64,000 nt of DNA. Source: Branchiostoma floridae. Taxonomy: Eukaryota; Chordata; Leptocardii; Amphioxiformes; Branchiostomatidae. Of this stretch, positions 33,612 to 44,329 are shown in pieces (position 1 is the first letter of the stretch; the number at the start of each line of letters is the position of its first letter). Where the stretch lies: the NCBI RefSeq assembly GCF_000003815.2, contig NC_049989.1:15475265-15539264 (forward strand). Reading direction: 5' to 3'. The position numbers were made by a program, and so were the translations under genes. The notes under the pieces are model-generated. The model did not search any database, was not told the origin of the DNA, and was given only the letters and a program-made list of their open reading frames with translations.

Positions 33612-34674
33612 GTACGAGGGTTGATCAATAAGTTCTCGTCCTCACCGAGAAATAATAAGCACAACTCAGATTTTGAGGCACAACTTCATACAGTCAAACC
33701 TGTATTAGGGGCCACCTCTACAGAGGGACCACCTGTCCATAGTGGCCACTTTTTGTCGGTCCCTTGGGTATTTTATCTACAAGTTACCACCTCTATACAG
33801 AGGCCACCTGTCTATAGTGGCCAAATTTGTCCGGTCCCTTGAGTGGCCGCTATAGACAGGTTTGACTGTAGTATAAAGCCTTTTATCAATATCCTCCAAA
33901 TTTCAAATCATTGGAGTCATTACTTTTCAGGCATTCGTTTTTTTCTAAATTAGAAGGTAAGTGGCGAGAAAAAGAAGGGTGAAGTGTGATCAGACAATTC
34001 GACCCGCAAATCTCAGGTTGCAGATGTATTGTCCACCTTTTTTTCGTTTTCCCTTATCTAACGTTACTGGGTGTCGCCTGCAACGTAATGATCACAATAA
34101 TTTGAATTTTGGTACACATTTATATAAGAATTTATACATGTACGTGGGTTTTCAATAAGTCCTCGGCTGTACCGAGAAATAACAAGCACAGCTCAGATTT
34201 TGAAGCATAGATGTCAAGTAGAAAGTCTTATATAAATATGTACCAAAATGGAAATTATTGTGCTCATTACTTTGCAGGCGACACCCAGTAATGTTAGGTA
34301 AGGGAGAACGAAAAATGGGACAATTGACCTGACCTGAGGTGTGCGATCGAACTTGCGCTGCTGGAAGTCAGACACCCAATTCTTATTGCTTCAGATAGGA
34401 AGAGAATCATTATCAAACATTTTGACAATGTCTTTTGTTAATTTACGGCACGGGGAGCTCGACCCACACATGTCTGATTACAATTCACACCACTTTTTTC
34501 TCGCCACTTACCTTCTGATTTGCAAAAAACGAATGCCTGTAAAGTAATGACTGCATTGATTTGAAATTTGAAGGATATTGATAAAAGGCTCTATACTATG
34601 AAGTTGTGCCATAAAATTTGAGTTGTGCTTATTATTTCTTGGTGAGGCCGAGAACTTATTGATCAACCCTTGTA
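33612..34674. mobile_element. Mariner-like palindromic element with nested copies
   Basis: Outer ends: tacgagggttgatcaataag on the left and cttattgatcaacccttgta on the right, flanked by TA as in Tc1/mariner elements. Arms continue inward (aataataagcacaactcag, ggtaagtggcgagaaa). A second, inner inverted pair (ttcgttttcccttatctaac at 34040, and its complement gttaggtaagggagaacgaa at 34294; inner end gtgggttttcaataagtcc at 34144) shows a related copy within it. No intact transposase remains. Confidence 0.8.
33689..33870. mobile_element. MITE family M5, short copy, nested (182 bp)
   Basis: tacagtcaaacctgt / acaggtttgactgta termini with TA ends; internal ggccacctctac and atagtggcca repeats. Inserted within the left arm of the mariner-like element, so it is younger than that element. 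Confidence 0.9.
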
Positions 34675-34904
34675 AATCCACCATGTTAACCGCACCTCAT
34701 GTCGCAACACTCCAGGTAAACTGAAGAGTAAAAGCTGCACATATCCGGACAGATCTTTTTACCGGGATGGACCCCTACTGTTATCGAGTAGTGTGTTGGT
34801 CTCTTAATTTCTTAAAAAAGACACAATGGCACACACTAACCTCCCCACATTCACGAACGAACAGAAATCCACTTTTCTCCTAAATTGTAGAACCGACATA
34901 TTGA

Positions 34905-35062
34905 AAAACATCACCGGTGGCAAAGTGGGTAGAGTGTTCGCCTTGCATACGGTAGATCGTGACTTCGATCCTCGGTCGAGTCATACCAAAGACTTTAAAA
35001 ATGCTACTTTCTCTGCTTAGCACTAATGAGGAAGAGTAGCACACATCACTACCTGGGTACTA
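34905..35062 (+). mobile_element. tRNA-derived SINE, family S3
   Basis: ggtggcaaagtgggtagagt is a good A-box region and gacttcgatcctcggtcg a B-box region, 45 bp apart as in a tRNA. The tgcat in the anticodon-loop position resembles an Ala-type origin. The body after about 34985 is short. Confidence 0.6.
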
Positions 35063-35216
35063 GCCCCTGCTGTAGTTATTGCACAAATGTGTGGCCCAGG
35101 GGCTACAGAAATGGAGATGGGCGACTTCTCTAAGCATCTGTTACAGATGTACTGCACATTACAGACAACAAAACACAAAATGGGCCAGAAAAAACTAAAC
35201 AACATTGCCTTGTGCA

Positions 35217-35473
35217 TAATCATTGGCATAAACATTGATTTTTCGTTTCAGCAAACAGCCCGGTCGTGCCCCGGGTAGAAAATGCGACCTAGGTCTACGC
35301 CAGTCACCATCTTGACATACTTAAGTTGGTTGGTTTCTTGTGATAACACTTATTGGCATAAACTTTAATTTTTCGTTTCCGCAAACAGCCCGGTCGTGCC
35401 CCGGGTAGAAAATGTGACCTAGGTCTAAGACAGCCACCATCTTGACATACTTAAGTTGGTTTCCTGTGATAAC
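35217..35473. repeat. Tandem duplication, ~130-bp unit x2
   Basis: attggcataaac, gcaaacagcccggtcgtgcc, ccgggtagaaaatg, gacctaggtct, accatcttgacatac and ttaagttggt occur twice head to tail, about 92 percent identical by eye. A weaker relative (aaacagcccgaccggg) lies at 52384. Confidence 0.9.
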
Positions 35474-35666
35474 AGTATTTTTTCTTGCACATGTACCGAA
35501 GCTGAGCTCTTCAAGAGGAGATCTCCTAAGTGCTAGTGTCCTGTCCTGTCCTCCGGCAAGGTTTAAGGAGATTTCCGCACTCAGCTAACCTTAGCTTCCA
35601 TGAACGAACGCACACTCCAGGCAAATCACTGCATAATCTCAAGCTTGGAAAACCTCCAACTTGTAC

Positions 35667-36234
35667 TAAGGCCACAGCAAGTTAATTTTGTGGATGACAT
35701 TAATTTTTGCCTGAATTCAGAAAAAAAAAGATTTCAGAAATAAAAGATTTTATTTTCATTTTAGGAGATGTTCAACTTGACGAGAAAGTGCCAAAATGGA
35801 TGACATAAATTTTTGCCTGAATTCAGAAAAAAACAAGATTTTATTTTCATTTTTCATTTTTGGAGATGTTCAACATGACGAGAAAGTACCAAAATGGAAC
35901 AATTTTTTGTGTGTTAGCCATGGTGTTAGGGAGGTAGAAGTGAAGCTAGGTGGATAGTTGTAAAAGCGGCAAAAATATGGAAGTCAGGAGGGCAGTTGCC
36001 AACTTGGAAGGTGATACCAGTCTACCACACTACTTCACTTTTACTTCACTTCTTGAATACAGGAATGCCTGACTTGTTGGCTGTACTACCGCGTTTGTCA
36101 ATTCAATTTCTTAGTTGTCTATTTTGAAAATTTAGCAATTCTTTTTGTATTACCCATCTTGTTTTTTTTTTTTTGCCCTGTCTCATTAATTTTGAAGGCC
36201 GAGGATGTCATCCATAATTTTTTTCTGGGGCCTA
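35667..36234. mobile_element. MITE family M7, complete copy with internal duplication
   Basis: Left taaggccacagcaagttaat, tgtggatgacat; right gatgtcatccataattttt, ggggcctaa. Inside the left part a ~105-120-bp block (ggatgacat, ttttgcctgaattcag, agatgttcaac.tgacgag) is tandemly duplicated. Confidence 0.85.
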
Positions 36235-37264
36235 ATCATATCATGGCACGACATTTAAAGTTGCTGGTTGTATGTACGTAGTTTGCAATGAGAATAATTA
36301 GTGAGAACTATCATTGCTCTCACCATATCGTTGATCAAGCATCTAAACTTACCTTAAAAAGTTCAAAAGTTAGAATCAAACCTAAGTTGATTGGTAAAGA
36401 TGTACGTTCATGATGGATTCCCCGAAAGGATGCCCCAAAGCGCCTATCCATCAAAATCATCCCAACATCTTGCTTCATCATTACGTACATGGGATAACAA
36501 GTTGATCCTTATATGAACCTTTCGAAAGAGGAAGAGAAGAAGAATCTTGATGTGATCGATTGTCAAGATTACTTCATGTATTCTAGCTTTTCCTTCGGGC
36601 ATCTGGGCAGCTAGATTGCTATCGTCCAGAGTACCATCAGTTGATAGTTTGAGGGCAACTTTTCCATCTTTGTCGGAATGTCAGAATTATGACGTAAAAA
36701 GGTCAGATTTTGGTACCTACCGTGGGGCAACATGGTCATCCGAGGTTTCTGAGTTTTAGATTTGATGGATCGAAGAAAAGTGATCTCAAACCAGTTAAGC
36801 TCAATGAAGAGCCATTCTTCCACTGGTATGACAGAGAAGACAGATGCTATGTACAGTAATGATCAATGAAAATTCCCCAAACTCTTTTCGACAAGCACAA
36901 TGAACAGTGTACCGCGACATACGTCCCGACCAAAGGACTGCAACCCGCGGGCGTACCTTTCAAATGAGTGACACTGCCGGGAAGCGAATTCCCACCATCT
37001 AGGTCCAGAGACATGGTCGCTAAACACTAGACAAAGCACCCTACGGTTGTCTGACAGTTTCTGACGGCTGAGATACTCGTAATAACTCAATGACCTGTCA
37101 AATGGAGGAAGGCTGGCACAGTATTAACTACCAAAGCGAAAAATGGGTGGATGTATATCTAAACTCAAACCACGATGTTGATGATTGAATACAATCAAAG
37201 ATATATGCTGTGCAACCAACCTAAAGACGGCAACAATATGACCGAATAAAATAAACGGGGAATG
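36235..37264. other. Intron, no gene; possible decayed SINE
   Basis: 36940-37040 on the - strand has a tRNA-like run (gttagcgac-type A region, ggtgggaattcgcttcccgg) that could be a decayed S1 head. Weak. Nothing else recognised. Confidence 0.3.
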
Positions 37265-37272
37265 GTGTTTAC

Positions 37273-37693
37273 AAGGGGTGTTTTTTTTTTGCTTGTTGGA
37301 CCGGCCCGAAAAAAAAAACGGACCTGAAAAAACATAAGAGGACCAGATCTTGGACCGATTAGACAATGAACAGATTATATTAGTAGACGTTTACACGTTT
37401 TCGGGGTTACCGGTCCAATAAAATAAGACGAGCGAAGTAGAGTAGAGTTCGTAGTCATTTCTTTCTACCAAGTGTCTACAGTCAAACGTAGGGTTTTTTG
37501 CATGAAGATATGATTTTAATAAAACGCCAATGGGAGTCGGATACTCCACCAAACAGAACGGGGCGAAATGGACCATTCTTTGAGTATCGACCATTTCCAA
37601 CTTTTCACAGACGATCAGGTCCAGGTTCAGGTCCGGACCTAGGCCCAATCCTCTGAACCTGAACCTGGATTTTATGTACCGTACCCACCCCTA
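37273..37693. mobile_element. M6 hAT-like MITE, full copy, reverse (421 bp)
   Basis: Flanked by identical 8-bp direct repeats GTGTTTAC (37265-37272 and 37694-37701), the target duplication size of hAT transposons. The right end gtaccgtacccacccctag is the reverse complement of the left end of 39236-39688. Interior ttggaccggcccg, aaaacggacctg, ggtccaggttcaggtcc. Confidence 0.88.
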
Positions 37694-37701
37694 GTGTTTA
37701 C

Positions 37702-37976
37702 CTGATCCTACATGGAAACAAGATTTGTTTTATGCACAGGCAAAACTTTCTTATATATGGAACACAAGGTTCTCAACAAGCCTTTTAAGATTCCCCTTGA
37801 GTATCATGAAGACTGGACACAATCTCGACTCAGATTGGCAATTCCCAAGATAAATTGCTTCATTCTGCTGGAAGAAGCAGTCCTTATGAGATACAATCAA
37901 TACATTATTCTACATGATTCCACCACCTTAATGAAAGCCTCATTGTCGTTCTTTGGACAGGGGTGTGTCGTGGATG
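37702..37976. other. Intron spacer
   Basis: An open frame begins at 37712 but runs into SINE sequence and has no recognisable protein features. Confidence 0.3.
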
Positions 37977-38020
37977 GGAGGGATGTCCCTGTAGCTCAAT
38001 TGGTTTTTATCGTTTATCGT
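37977..38020 (+). mobile_element. SINE family S2, head fragment
   Basis: gagggatgtccctgtagctc then aattggtt matches the first 30 bp of the S2 copies and then diverges. Confidence 0.55.
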
Positions 38021-38973
38021 TCTTTTCTTTCTATTTGCTTTTTGGACAGACGAGGACAATATGGCACTGCATTCTAGTTACAATAACTTATATTAAAAGT
38101 GCGATATACACAGTACAGACAGAAGGTAAAGTCAGTCTTTTCCTTTTACCTCTCCGAGTCAGGTACCAATTTTTACACCTGTACTGGTGTATCAACGCGC
38201 CACACGGCTGTAATGAAAGCAACTTTCTGCCATGGGACCCAACTGTCATTTTTTGCACGCAGCCATTAAGTAAGTGTGAGGGAAATCAATATGGTCTTAG
38301 GAGCAAAACTTTCTCATGATTCATTGTAATCTGTAAATCCATACAACAGCATAGCTACAATTGAACATAGTTTTACGATGACCTGCATCAAGAAATATAC
38401 GAGAAGACACATTAGATTTCAATTTACAACAGCAACCTTATTACATCTTGTCGTTACCGCTACAAGTTAGAATTGGTGATCTTAAAATCCACAGCAAAGT
38501 GCTTTTACGACATTAAGTGTCGTAAAACCACTTTCCTATGTCTCGTGACGTAGTTTGGTAGGTTATTCCATCTCGCTAGAATTACTCTGTGCACAGTTAT
38601 CGGTCGTAAGCCCCTCTTCCTTACGCCCATAGGGCGGAGGAAAATGTAATGTACAACAATAATGTAGATATACATCAGGTATGTCCACAGGCAGTTGTCA
38701 TTAGGTCTTACGGAGCTTCAAAAGGTCGAAACTGTAATATGTAGCACTGGATCTCTACTTTACTTGTCTCATCCGTCAGAGTGAAACACACTGTGTGGAT
38801 GCTTTTAAGAGATAACCCCAGACTTGTAGTGATTAAAGACCTTTGATAGTAGCGAGCGAAGATTGGGTTTTTGTGGAGCGTTGCCTATCAAGCATGCAGG
38901 TTCTTTGTACAGCATTGTAGCTGTGTACAATGGCTGGCTTCATGACCTACTTTACTGACTTTGTGTGCCCGTA
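38021..38973. other. Intron; one strong hairpin
   Basis: 38496-38534 forms a 17-bp stem with one mismatch: aaagtgcttttacgaca, loop ttaag, tgtcgtaaaaccacttt. Otherwise nothing recognised. Confidence 0.5.
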
Positions 38974-39060
38974 ATAGGGGTGGGTACCTGTACGGTACAA
39001 AATCGGAAAAAACGGACCTGAAAAAAAAACAGCGTACCAGATTTCGGGAGTGTACCGAGT
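38974..39060 (-). mobile_element. M6 hAT-like MITE, end fragment
   Basis: taggggtgggtacctgtacg, gtacaaaatcggaaaaaacg, gacctgaaaaa: a terminal fragment in reverse orientation. Confidence 0.75.
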
Positions 39061-39125
39061 TCGGGAGGGCACTCTGCGCAGCTTTCCTAACTTCCTTCTG
39101 GTGAAAATGAGTCCATAGATTCGGC

Positions 39126-39775
39126 TAGGGTCGTCCCTTGGATGGGACTTCAAATGGAGGGCGCGTTAAAGAACTCCTTTCGAAAGCACCTTTCGAAAAA
39201 GGGAAGGGGGATGCCCCGGTGTGCGATGGTAAATCTAGGGATGGGTACCGGTACAGAAAATTCAGGTCCAGGTCCGGCTCAGGTCCAAAAGATCAGGTAC
39301 AGGTCCAGGTCCGGACCTAAACCTGGACCTGATTCAGTATGTAAAAACTTGTGAATGGACAACACTCACATCAATGGCCTGTTTCGCTGCAAAAAAATCT
39401 GTTTTGTAGAGTATTCGACTCTCACTGGCGTTTTAAAATCCTACAAGGCTAACTACCTTTCTACGACTGACTGTCAAATTTGGTAGAAATGACTATAGAC
39501 TCTACTTGGCTCTTGCTATTTTCCTTGACCGGTAAGCCCCAAAACTTGTAAATGTCTGATCATATAATCTGTTCATTTTCCAATAGGTCAAACACCCGGT
39601 CCACCGAATTTTTGTTTTTGTTTTTCTGGACCGGTCCAATAAGAAAAACCGGTTTTGTACAGGTACACCGTACCGGTACCCAGCCCTAGTAAAAACCATC
39701 CTGTCTGGAGTTGTTGATTTACTACAAATCACCCGGATGGAGGCCTTCTCGTATCAGCCAAACATGTCAGTAAAT
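39126..39775 (+). mobile_element. SINE S1b body, split by an M6 MITE
   Basis: 39126-39235 (gatgggacttcaaatgga, gcgttaaagaactcc, tttcgaaaaagggaagggg, gatgccccggtgtgcgatgg) and 39689-39775 (ctgtctggagttgttgattt, acaaatcacccggatggagg, tcgtatcagcc) are consecutive parts of one S1b body, as seen by comparison with 44330-44745 and 47400-47590. The M6 element at 39236-39688 separates them. Confidence 0.85.
39236..39688 (+). mobile_element. M6 hAT-like MITE, full copy, nested in a SINE (453 bp)
   Basis: Left end tagggatgggtaccggtac, right end gtaccggtacccagcccta. Subterminal caggtccaggtccgg and ggaccggtccaataag. Flanks gtaaatc (left) and gtaaaaac (right) fit a decayed 8-bp duplication of gtaaaatc, the sequence present at this point in the uninterrupted SINE near 47458. 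Confidence 0.9.
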
Positions 39776-39861
39776 GCCGTCAGATGGACATTATCGGAAG
39801 AGCAGAACAAGCATACTAGCTACGTCGATAAAGATTAGGCATCCAGGTAATACGATAGTGT

Positions 39862-39945
39862 AACTGATGAAAGACACCGGATGGCTGTCTGAAACGTCTG
39901 ACCGTTTCCAAAACCATATCCAGTTGCTTGAGTAACTGCTTCTTG
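39862..39945 (+). repeat. Hairpin-GAAACGTC motif repeat, copy b1
   Basis: aactgatgaaagacaccgg, then tggctgtctgaaacgtctga, ccgtttccaaaaccatatcc, agttgcttgagtaact. Stem agaca/tgtct is followed by a second stem gaaacg/cgtttc. The downstream part recurs at 61525-61590. Probably the end of an unidentified retroelement. Confidence 0.5.
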
Positions 39946-39952
39946 GCTTAAG

Positions 39953-40894
39953 TACAGTCAAACCTGCTCACGACCACCCGGGGGACCAGAAAAAAGCGGT
40001 CGATTTGGACAGGTGGTCGCTGAGAAGAGTATCGACTCAAAGCATGCCCGATGCAAAGTATAAATGGTTTCCGTTGTGTTTAATGGCAAATAGCAAGAAT
40101 ACTGCACGCACGCAAAGAAGCGAGGTCCTTAAAGTCAAATACAACACGCACACTGTAAATTATAAATTCAACCCCAAGCTTTTATCGAGCTTTTATACGA
40201 TACAGTGTTTTAAAGCTCAATATTTGTACACTATCATTTTAGACAGTAAGGGAACTTTGATGCTGTCAGTTTAATACAAGGCTTTATGCGTCGCCGTATC
40301 TGAAATAACTACGGTGCACCTTTCGAATTCAATGCCCGGTACGTCCCGATAGCGTACTTACCCACGGGGGAATTTACAGTACAGTTGGACAAAAGCACTC
40401 ACACAGATCTTTCTTAAAAAGGTATGAGTTACACAGATATTTCTTAAAAAAGTATTAGGCTAAATACGTTTCAGCATTCGTTCACTCTATAATGATCTAG
40501 ATTTTTTTAAACTTCTGTAACAACTAAATTCGGATTTTCTTACAACAAAATATCCTCCCATATTACAGTAGACTGCCCCAGTGACCCATCCATCCATCTT
40601 TATTCTAAACATAACATCGTAATGGCAGTCAAAATCCGACGCAAATTTGCCGATTTCGGCACAAAATCGCGCTAGTTATCATCAAAAATCGATGAAAATC
40701 TCAATTTTGAAAATTATGTGGTCGTTATGGGTCCCAATTTGGGCCTGTCGCGGTCGCGTTGGCCAGGTGGTCGTTGAGAAATGGTCGCTTAATGCTTACG
40801 TCAATGGGGACAAAAAATCGGGACCGAGAAAAAGCGGTCGAAATGGCCAGGTGTTCGCTGAGAAGAGGTGGTCGCTCGGGCAGGTTTGACTGTA
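39953..40894. mobile_element. MITE family M5, long copy (942 bp)
   Basis: tacagtcaaacctgc at left and gcaggtttgactgta at right with TA ends, plus subterminal ggtggtcgctgagaagag on both sides. The interior of about 700 bp has no transposase-like frame. Confidence 0.85.
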
Positions 40895-41512
40895 TACTAA
40901 CTGTTTCACAGTTTTTACCCAAAGTTTGTTGGGTAAAGTTTCTAACTGCCATCTAGTCTAAAAAGTACATGCCTGAAATTGTAATAAATCCCGAATGAGC
41001 GCATTTTGTACGCTTCACAATTACAAACGTCGCCCTGTTTTTTCCGGACCACAATAATCCCCCAATTAGTTGGCTAATTATAATTAACGATGCGTCTGGG
41101 GTATTGGGTATTGAAGACTGGCCAATTAGCAAACATCAGTCGTAGTTAGGAACCCGTGCATGAATGGTACCATCTTTTAATCTCTCATTTGATGAGTCCT
41201 CTTTTGGTCCTTTTTTTTTGTTCGTGTTTTCGCTGGCTTGCACGTCTTCTGCATCACTACTTGTCTACTTCTTATCCCCAAACTACTTAAAGATTACAGT
41301 CTTTCAAAGAGATGTTGGCTCGGGTCCCAGAAAATCAGAGCACGCGGTATCCACACTTCAGTTAAGTTCGTTTGAATACGCAGGCTCGTTTTTAGGTAAG
41401 GGTATAACGAGCGAGCTGTAGCACAAAATCACGAGCGAGCGATGGGTATTTGTACCACGTTTCCCAGCAATGTGATCAGGTCCCTCTTGGGATGGATACC
41501 TAAACGTGACAT
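40895..41512. other. Intron, no feature recognised
   Basis: Nothing recognised. Confidence 0.4.
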
Positions 41513-41770
41513 CAGGTACAGATGCAGGTATACGTACCGATACCGGTATAACGTTGAATGTTTAGGTATAGAAACAGGTACTGGTACTGGTACAGAGGTT
41601 CAGTTTCAGGTACAGGTACAGGTAGAGCTAAACCGGCACAGACAGAGGCCTAGGTGCCAATGCAGAGATTTAGGTGTAGATACAGGTACAGGTACAGGTA
41701 CTGGTACAGAGGTTCAGGTTCAGGTACAGGTACCAGTAGAGAGTTAGGTACAGACACAGGTACAAGTGCG
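41513..41770. repeat. CAGGTA-rich minisatellite
   Basis: Over 20 CAGGTA or ACTGGTAC-type hexamers, with a larger repeat of about 114 bp (tactggtacagaggttcag at 41585 and 41699). The other strand reads TACCTG. Confidence 0.9.
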
Positions 41771-42410
41771 ACCGTGAAGTTTACGACCGATGGAGTGGTT
41801 TTTTTCGGTTTGACAACCAGGCTACACAACGGTGGGTCAACGTATTTCACAACTTCTTCCACACAAGCGTTACCTTGAAGCCCAAATCTGTCACTATGCA
41901 ACTCAACAAAACGTTTAACTTGAAGAATTACTCTATCAAGTTAAAACTTGAACACACGCTCAGGTGTAAACGTGCCTTCACGTAAAAGTCTTCAGCTGTA
42001 AAATCAAGCTTTAGACTATTGTGTGCGACAAGCAAAGTAACGGAAAACACTTTTGATCATTTCATACGTTCCAATGGATTGTCGTCAATGTGTTTAACCT
42101 GTGTGTTGCACGTGGGCGGTCGCTGAAGATAGTATCTGCTTCCACGTGAAAACTGTACCTCAGCTTACGTCAAGAAAGCCATGCGTGATGAATTGAGCAT
42201 GTCACCGGGCGTCGTTATCATGGATGAATGCACACTGACACGCTTTGACTTCCACTCTGACGTCACAAGGACGGTTGTTGGTGTATGTGAAGTAAGGTGA
42301 ATGGTGGCCCTAAAAGCAATTTTGTGGATGTGGGTTGTTATCAACTGTATCTAAAACACGGTATTTGAAGGCGAAGCCCATTCCTCATCTTTTACAGCCA
42401 TGACTTTCGT
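41771..42410. other. Intron, no feature recognised
   Basis: Nothing recognised. Confidence 0.4.
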
Positions 42411-42416
42411 TTTTCC

Positions 42417-42785
42417 TCACACACACACACACAGGGAAGGAGTGAGAGAGAGAGAGAGAAAGGAAGGGAAAGAGAGAGAAAGGGAGAGAGAGAGAAAGAA
42501 AGAAGGAGAGAGAGAAAGAAAGAAGGAGAGAGAGAGAAAGAAAGAAGGAGAGAGAGAGAGGGAGTGAGAGAGAAAGAAAGGAAGGGAAAAAGAGAGAAAG
42601 GGAGAGAGAAAGAAAGAAGGAGAGAGAGGGAGTGAGAGAGAAAGAAATTTATTAAAAGGAAGGGAAAAGAGAGAGAGAAAGGGAGAGAGAAAGAAAGAAG
42701 GAGAGAGAGAGGGGGAGTGGGAGAGAGAGAGAGAGAGGCAGAGAGAGACAGAGACAGAAAGACAGAGAGAGACAGAGAGAGAGGG
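42417..42785. repeat. GA-rich purine tract, ~370 bp
   Basis: Starts with a short (CA)n, then almost pure A/G: gagaaagaaagaaggagaga blocks with three larger tandem units (ggaagggaaaagagagaaag) and only about a dozen pyrimidines until the CAGA section near 42735. The long - strand frames here are artefacts of low complexity. Confidence 0.95.
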
Positions 42786-42814
42786 CCTCCACACCGAAGG
42801 CACATACACATTTT

Positions 42815-42890
42815 AGAGTAAAGTAAGGGAAGTGCCTTCCCAACGCTACAAGATCAGGACCTCTGGATTCTGGTCCTAATACTCTGCAGC
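42815..42890 (-). mobile_element. SINE S1, degraded head fragment (reverse)
   Basis: On the - strand: gaatccagaggtcctgatc, ttgtagcgttgggaaggca. B box lost. Confidence 0.4.
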
Positions 42891-43261
42891 TTCGTCACAA
42901 GACCCCCACTTCGTTGGGCTATTTGCATGCTCTTCGTTTAGGAACCTCCAAATGTCTTCCGGTGATTGCCCACCTTGAACTACCACTTAGTCACAACTGC
43001 CAACTGCGTGGGCTCGTACAATTATCACAGTATTACGATGAAAGCACATTTTCATGCCCATTTCGTACATGTTGGAGTAGTGCCCAAAGAATGCCTACGT
43101 CATCGATCGTCACTCGAATAGCACGTGACGCCCCCTCCCCTCATGATAGGACTGCTAGTGACGTATTTCTTGTATTGTTATCACGTTAAAGAGACGTGTT
43201 TTGCATTCTTCTATCATTTGTGTTTGATGCCTCCATGAGAAAGAAGGTGTTGTTTTGTGCC
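42891..43261. other. Intron, no feature recognised
   Basis: Nothing recognised. Confidence 0.4.
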
Positions 43262-43308
43262 TGTGTGCCTGTGAGTCTCTGTGTGTGTGTCTGTGTGTTT
43301 GTGTGTTT

Positions 43309-43370
<62 letters not shown>

Positions 43371-43440
43371 CTGTGTTGGGAAGACGAAGGTCATGGCCGA
43401 CTTTAGGCCTCTAGTGAGTGACCTTGGTACTGCAGTAGAA
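43262..43440 (-). repeat. Family F repeat with (CA)n tail, copy 8 (reverse)
   Basis: GT-rich run 43262-43372, then on the - strand catgaccttcgtcttcccaa just before it: the same junction between ttcgtcttcccaac and a CA tail as in other F copies. Body truncated. Confidence 0.6.
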
Positions 43441-43989
43441 CCTTCTTTATTGTATCTTTTACTACGGACTAAATGTATTTAGTAAATGTTAAATCGTGTT
43501 GTAAACGAATTTGTTCTTGTGAACTTTTGGCCGATATAGCTCGTCTAGCTCACATGTTATAGACTGGTATGACCGCGCGCTCAGCCCCCAGTTTGCTGTA
43601 CTTAGATATACAGCACGGGGCCCCCGGCCGGAACCGAAAACAAAATTGTATAACAAAAATACACACAAACTATGCTCAAGACTTATGGTTATGACGTTTT
43701 GGGTGTTAAGTTGCAACCAGCACGAACTAATGATGATGTCTTTTCTATCATACTTTTTGGTACTGCAAACAGCTTATGTGGGCATCAGTTTGAAAACATG
43801 ACCCTGGAATAAGCCGGGGTTATGCTATGGACGCATTTGGAAAAAGATGCCCCCTCCATATATTTAACTAGTCCGTTTTCTGACGTCACCCCTAAGTGTC
43901 CCCGTAACACACCCTGCAGGGCCCCTCCGGATAGTTTTACGAGCACCCCCCCCCCCCCCGATAGTTTACTGCACTTTTTACGGCCTGAG
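43441..43989. other. Intron; poly-C tract
   Basis: 43947-43960 is a run of about 14 C. Otherwise nothing recognised. Confidence 0.4.
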
Positions 43990-44060
43990 CCCTAAGTAAC
44001 ACACCTTAGCGCCCCAAGACATTTTTAACTCGCAGTTAAAATCAAACTGGGACCCGGTGA
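43990..44060. repeat. Family E GC-rich repeat, copy 1
   Basis: tttttaactcgcagttaaaa then tcaaactgggacccgg: a quasi-palindrome seen also at 51520-51590 and 52785-52840. Confidence 0.45.
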
Positions 44061-44329
44061 CCTGCCAGATAAAATACAGTATCTGACAGTCGACCGGGAC
44101 AAATTTGTGGGTTCAGAGCGTGACCGGGCCTGCACCCTTGTGACCATGGAAATGCCGATGCAAATGGGACCGAAGCATCAACAATTTTATTTCCCACCAC
44201 GGCCCAGCAAATTGTGATTAACGCCGTTGGACTTGAATGACTGCCGTGGTAGTAGTAGTAGTAGTAGAGATGTATACGTTGTAGTATACGGTGTAATACA
44301 GTAACTGTTAAAGAAACTTTTGTTACCCT

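Noticed and set aside
37712-38077. 121-aa frame
   Set aside because: Runs into a SINE head; no domain, no splice or codon support.
42392-42811. 139-aa and 130-aa Ser/Leu-rich reverse frames resembling membrane proteins
   Set aside because: Translation of the purine tract's pyrimidine strand.
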